A DNA stretch of 48,363 nucleotides from Actinomycetes bacterium (GTDB taxonomy: Bacteria > Actinomycetota > Acidimicrobiia > Acidimicrobiales > RAAP-2): contig JAKBAB010000005.1 in assembly GCA_021815645.1 (NCBI GenBank), forward strand, positions 1-48,363, given 5' to 3'. Every line of letters begins with the position of its first letter. Position 1 is the stretch's first letter. The notes under the pieces are model-generated. The model had not been told where the DNA came from. It was given only the letters and a program-made list of their open reading frames with translations, and ran no database searches. This document shows positions 45,221 through 48,363 of this stretch, piece after piece. A program made the position numbers and the translations under genes.

Positions 45221-46000
45221 GTGAGCGTCGCGACCGGGGACGCGGTGAAAGGACTCGAGATGACCCACGACCTACGCGCCGACACCATAACGGTGACGGG
45301 ATACGGCGGCGACGAAATAGAGGCGTACTTCGCGCAGCCCACCGACGTAACGGCCACCGGTTCCATCGTCGTCATCCACCACTTACCCGGGTACGACGAG
45401 TCGACTAAGGAGATCGCGCGCAAGTTCGCCGCGAACGGTTACGCGGCGCTCATGCCTAACCTCTACCACCGCGAAGCCCCCGGCGCGGACCCCGACGACG
45501 CGGCCGCAACCGTACGCAACGGCGGTGGTCTCGCCGATGAGCAGTTGGTCGGCGACGTCGCGGGGGCCGCGACGTTTCTACGCGCCCAGCCCAACTCCAA
45601 CGGCAAGGTAGCCACCATCGGCTACTGCTCGGGGGGGCGCCAGTCATTTCTCTGCGGCGTTCGACTTCCCTTAGAAGGAGTTATCGACTGTTACGGTGCG
45701 TTCGTCGCGGTGGACCCCTCGCCCGATTACCCCCTCAAGGTCAAGGGACTCATTGGCGAAGTGGGGGCCCTCAGCGCGCCGCTACTGGGCCTCTTTGGCG
45801 CCGAGGACCAGTACCCATCGGTCGAGCAGAACGAGGCACTGGCCGAAGCTTTACGCGCGGCCAACAAAGAGTTCACGTTTCGGACCTACGACGGCGCCGG
45901 CCACGCCTTTTTCAACGTCGACCGTCCGAGCTATCGACCGGAGGCGGCCGTCGAGGGATGGCGCGAAATCCTCACCTTTCTCGACCGCACTATCGGGTAG
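45221..46000 (+). CDS. Dienelactone hydrolase family protein
   Basis: IVVIHHLPGYDESTKEIARKFAANGYAALMPNLYHRE, GYCSGGRQSFLCGV nucleophile region, YDGAGHAFFN. Confidence 0.92.
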   Translation: MSVATGDAVKGLEMTHDLRADTITVTGYGGDEIEAYFAQPTDVTATGSIVVIHHLPGYDESTKEIARKFAANGYAALMPNLYHREAPGADPDDAAATVRNGGGLADEQLVGDVAGAATFLRAQPNSNGKVATIGYCSGGRQSFLCGVRLPLEGVIDCYGAFVAVDPSPDYPLKVKGLIGEVGALSAPLLGLFGAEDQYPSVEQNEALAEALRAANKEFTFRTYDGAGHAFFNVDRPSYRPEAAVEGWREILTFLDRTIG

Positions 46001-46008
46001 GGGTAACC

Positions 46009-46296
46009 GTGTGCACGTACCAAACGGAAAAGATCTCCTTGAACGCCAGCGCGAAGGTGCACGGCAGTTGGACGACCGTGACCGACGCGACGGTTTACGT
46101 CGACCACCCCGTACACTTTCCCGCGGGCCACGCCCTGATGATTGACGTGATGAACCCCGCGAATGGCCCCGCCGCTCGCGTCGCCCTAGAACTTTCGGCC
46201 CCGAGCGCCCGAGAGTTGGCGGCGGCCATCGTGCGAGCCCTCGACAACGCGCCCAGCGGTCTACTCGCACCGCCGTCCACCTCCGACGTGCGGTGA
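46009..46296 (+). CDS. Small conserved protein, MCTYQTEKI...DHPVHFPAGH type (possibly DUF6295-like)
   Basis: GTG 46009 gives MCTYQTEKISLNASAKVHGSWTTVTDATVYVDHPVHFPAGHALMIDVMNPANGPAARVALELS; 8 bp after the hydrolase stop. Confidence 0.55.
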   Translation: MCTYQTEKISLNASAKVHGSWTTVTDATVYVDHPVHFPAGHALMIDVMNPANGPAARVALELSAPSARELAAAIVRALDNAPSGLLAPPSTSDVR

Positions 46297-48035
46297 TCCG
46301 CGCGGTCCCGGGCCGCCGCGCCACCCACGAGGGAATCGTCGACGACCGCTACAAGTGGCTCGTGCTTTCGAACACCACGCTCGGCGTGTTAATGGCTACC
46401 ATCGACACGTCCATTGTGCTTATAGCGCTGCCCGACATCTTCCGAGGTATTCACGTTAATCCCCTACAACCCGGCAACACCTTCTATCTCCTGTGGATGA
46501 TTCTCGGATTCATGATCGTCACCTCCGTTTTGGTCGTCTCGCTCGGACGCCTCGGGGACATGCTCGGGCGAGTAAAGATGTACAACCTCGGTTTCGTGAT
46601 CTACACGTTCTTTTCGCTCGTACTGTCGGTTACCTGGATGTCGGGTACGGCCGCGGCGCTGTGGCTGGTGATCATGCGACTCTTCCAGGGAGTGGGCGCC
46701 GCATTTCTCATCGCTAACTCCACCGCTATTCTCACCGACGCGTTCCCCGAACACCAGCGGGGGATGGCCGTGGGAATCAACCAAATAGCGGGCATCGCGG
46801 GCACCTTCATCGGCCTGGTACTCGGCGGCTTGCTCGGCCCAATTCAGTGGCGACTGGTTTTCGTCATCTCCGTCCCCGTTGGCCTCTTCGGAACGATCTG
46901 GGCCTACCGCCAATTACGCGAGGTTCCCATCCGCCGTACCCACCACATTGACTGGGCGGGCAACCTCACCTTCGCGGTTGGCCTAGTGGCGTTAATGGTG
47001 GGGATTACGTACGGAATCCAGCCCTACGGCGGCCACGTTATGGGGTGGTCCAGCCCCCTGGTCGTCGTTTCGCTCATCACGGGAGTGGCTGCGTTGACGC
47101 TGTTCGCCCGAGTGGAGGCGCGCGGCCCAGACCCGATGTTTCGCCTCGAACTCTTTAGAATACGGGCGTTCTCAATGGGCAGTATCTCGACGCTCCTGGC
47201 CGCCGTCGGACGGGGCGGACTGATGTTCACGATGGTCATCTGGCTCCAGGGCATCTGGCTACCGCTCCACGGGTACAACTTTTCGAACACGCCGCTCTGG
47301 GCGGGAATCGCCCTCCTGCCCTTAACCGCCGGGTTCCTCGTGGCCGGTCCACTTTGCGGCTACCTTTCGGACCGTCTCGGCTCTCGCCCCTTCACTGTCG
47401 GGGGCATGATCGGCGCGGCCGGCTCGTTTCTCATGCTCGAGTTGCTCCCCGCTAATTTTTCCTACTCCACCTTCGGGGTAATCCTTTTTGTGAACGGTCT
47501 GGCGATGGGGGCCTTTTCCGCCCCCAACCGGGCGGGGGTGATGAACGCTCTGCCACCGCAGGACCGCGGCGTTGGTTCCGGCATGAACGCCACCTTTCAA
47601 AACTCCGGCCAGGTGATCTCCATTGGCGTCTTCTTCACGCTGATGATTATTGGCTTGGCCGCGACGTTACCCCGCGCCCTCTACTCGGGTCTGCGCGGAG
47701 AGGGGGTCTCCGTCGCTCTCGCGCACCACGTGGCGACCCTACCGCCGGTGACTACCCTTTTCGCGTCCTTCCTCGGCGACAATCCCATGGCTCATCTAAT
47801 CGACGCTCACGCCGCGGCGTCGCTCTCGGGTGTCGCGCGCGCCACCGTTTTCGGCCACCGTTTCTTTCCCACCATCATTCAGGGGGCATTCGCGACGGGT
47901 CTGCACCCCGCGCTCGACTTCGCGGCCGTGGTCTGCGCACTGGCCGCCATCACGTCCTGGTTTCGCGGAGGTCGCGGGGACCGACAGTCGCGGTCAGTCG
48001 AAGCCGCCCTAGGCGGCCACGTCGCGCGGCATTAG
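46293..48035 (+). CDS. MFS transporter, DHA2 family
   Basis: LVLSNTTLGVLMATIDTSIVLIALPDIFRGI, RLGDMLGRVKMYNLGFVIYTFFSL, RLFQGVGAAFLIANSTAILTDAFP. Confidence 0.92.
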   Translation: MIRAVPGRRATHEGIVDDRYKWLVLSNTTLGVLMATIDTSIVLIALPDIFRGIHVNPLQPGNTFYLLWMILGFMIVTSVLVVSLGRLGDMLGRVKMYNLGFVIYTFFSLVLSVTWMSGTAAALWLVIMRLFQGVGAAFLIANSTAILTDAFPEHQRGMAVGINQIAGIAGTFIGLVLGGLLGPIQWRLVFVISVPVGLFGTIWAYRQLREVPIRRTHHIDWAGNLTFAVGLVALMVGITYGIQPYGGHVMGWSSPLVVVSLITGVAALTLFARVEARGPDPMFRLELFRIRAFSMGSISTLLAAVGRGGLMFTMVIWLQGIWLPLHGYNFSNTPLWAGIALLPLTAGFLVAGPLCGYLSDRLGSRPFTVGGMIGAAGSFLMLELLPANFSYSTFGVILFVNGLAMGAFSAPNRAGVMNALPPQDRGVGSGMNATFQNSGQVISIGVFFTLMIIGLAATLPRALYSGLRGEGVSVALAHHVATLPPVTTLFASFLGDNPMAHLIDAHAAASLSGVARATVFGHRFFPTIIQGAFATGLHPALDFAAVVCALAAITSWFRGGRGDRQSRSVEAALGGHVARH

Positions 48036-48347
48036 TGACGTCCACTCCAAGAGACACCAACAAAAGCCAATCTGAAAGATTATTTCGGACGTCAGAAGGT
48101 ACGTAAATCCCCAGTTCGGTAGGGAGAGAGCCCCGAGAATCCCACCCACTAATTGGACGGTGAAACCGACCACGGCCGCCGCGGTCGCGCGCCGACGCAA
48201 CAAAGTAATCACCATCGCGAGCTGCACGAGGGCGCCGATGACCCCCGTGGTCATGTGGGCCAAATTGAGGAAAGCGCCCGCGCTGTAAGGGGTAAGTAAC
48301 AAAACGATTAGCACGACCGCGATTACGCGCATACCAACCCAGGACAT
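48009..48347 (-). CDS. Small integral membrane protein of unknown function
   Basis: 112 aa with four hydrophobic segments; convergent, overlapping the end of the MFS gene by 27 bp. Confidence 0.6.
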   Translation of the reverse strand: MSWVGMRVIAVVLIVLLLTPYSAGAFLNLAHMTTGVIGALVQLAMVITLLRRRATAAAVVGFTVQLVGGILGALSLPNWGFTYLLTSEIIFQIGFCWCLLEWTSLMPRDVAA

Positions 48348-48363
48348 CGAGTCGAGTCCCGCT

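Overview
The window is about 48.4 kb of gene-dense, GC-rich bacterial chromosome. Its style is actinobacterial: frequent GTG starts, TANNNT -10 boxes a few nt before start codons, a neocarzinostatin-like secreted protein and DHA2 transporters. The exact taxon was not determined. I saw no convincing tRNA or rRNA gene, CRISPR array, prophage or intact mobile element. The most notable region is 1-10.7 kb, a two-armed divergent locus. The minus arm carries ETF beta, a dimethylglycine/sarcosine dehydrogenase-like flavoprotein and an MttB-superfamily methyltransferase with no in-frame TAG. The plus arm carries an IclR regulator, corrinoid protein, pterin-binding methyltransferase, RACo-like corrinoid reactivase, DUF1638-like protein and MTHFR-like protein. 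Together these look like a complete corrinoid-dependent N-demethylation route (glycine betaine or a related quaternary amine) feeding folate C1 metabolism. The divergent promoter contains a perfect 7-3-7 inverted repeat. Other points of interest are a KorQ-KorA-KorB-like 2-oxoacid oxidoreductase operon, a duplicated promoter/start element shared by an unlisted 45-aa zinc-ribbon microprotein and an orphan NarL-type response regulator, and two fused IS3-family transposase fossils after an aldehyde dehydrogenase. The rest is mainly ordinary metabolism and transport. All product calls come from reading motifs in translations; no database search was run.
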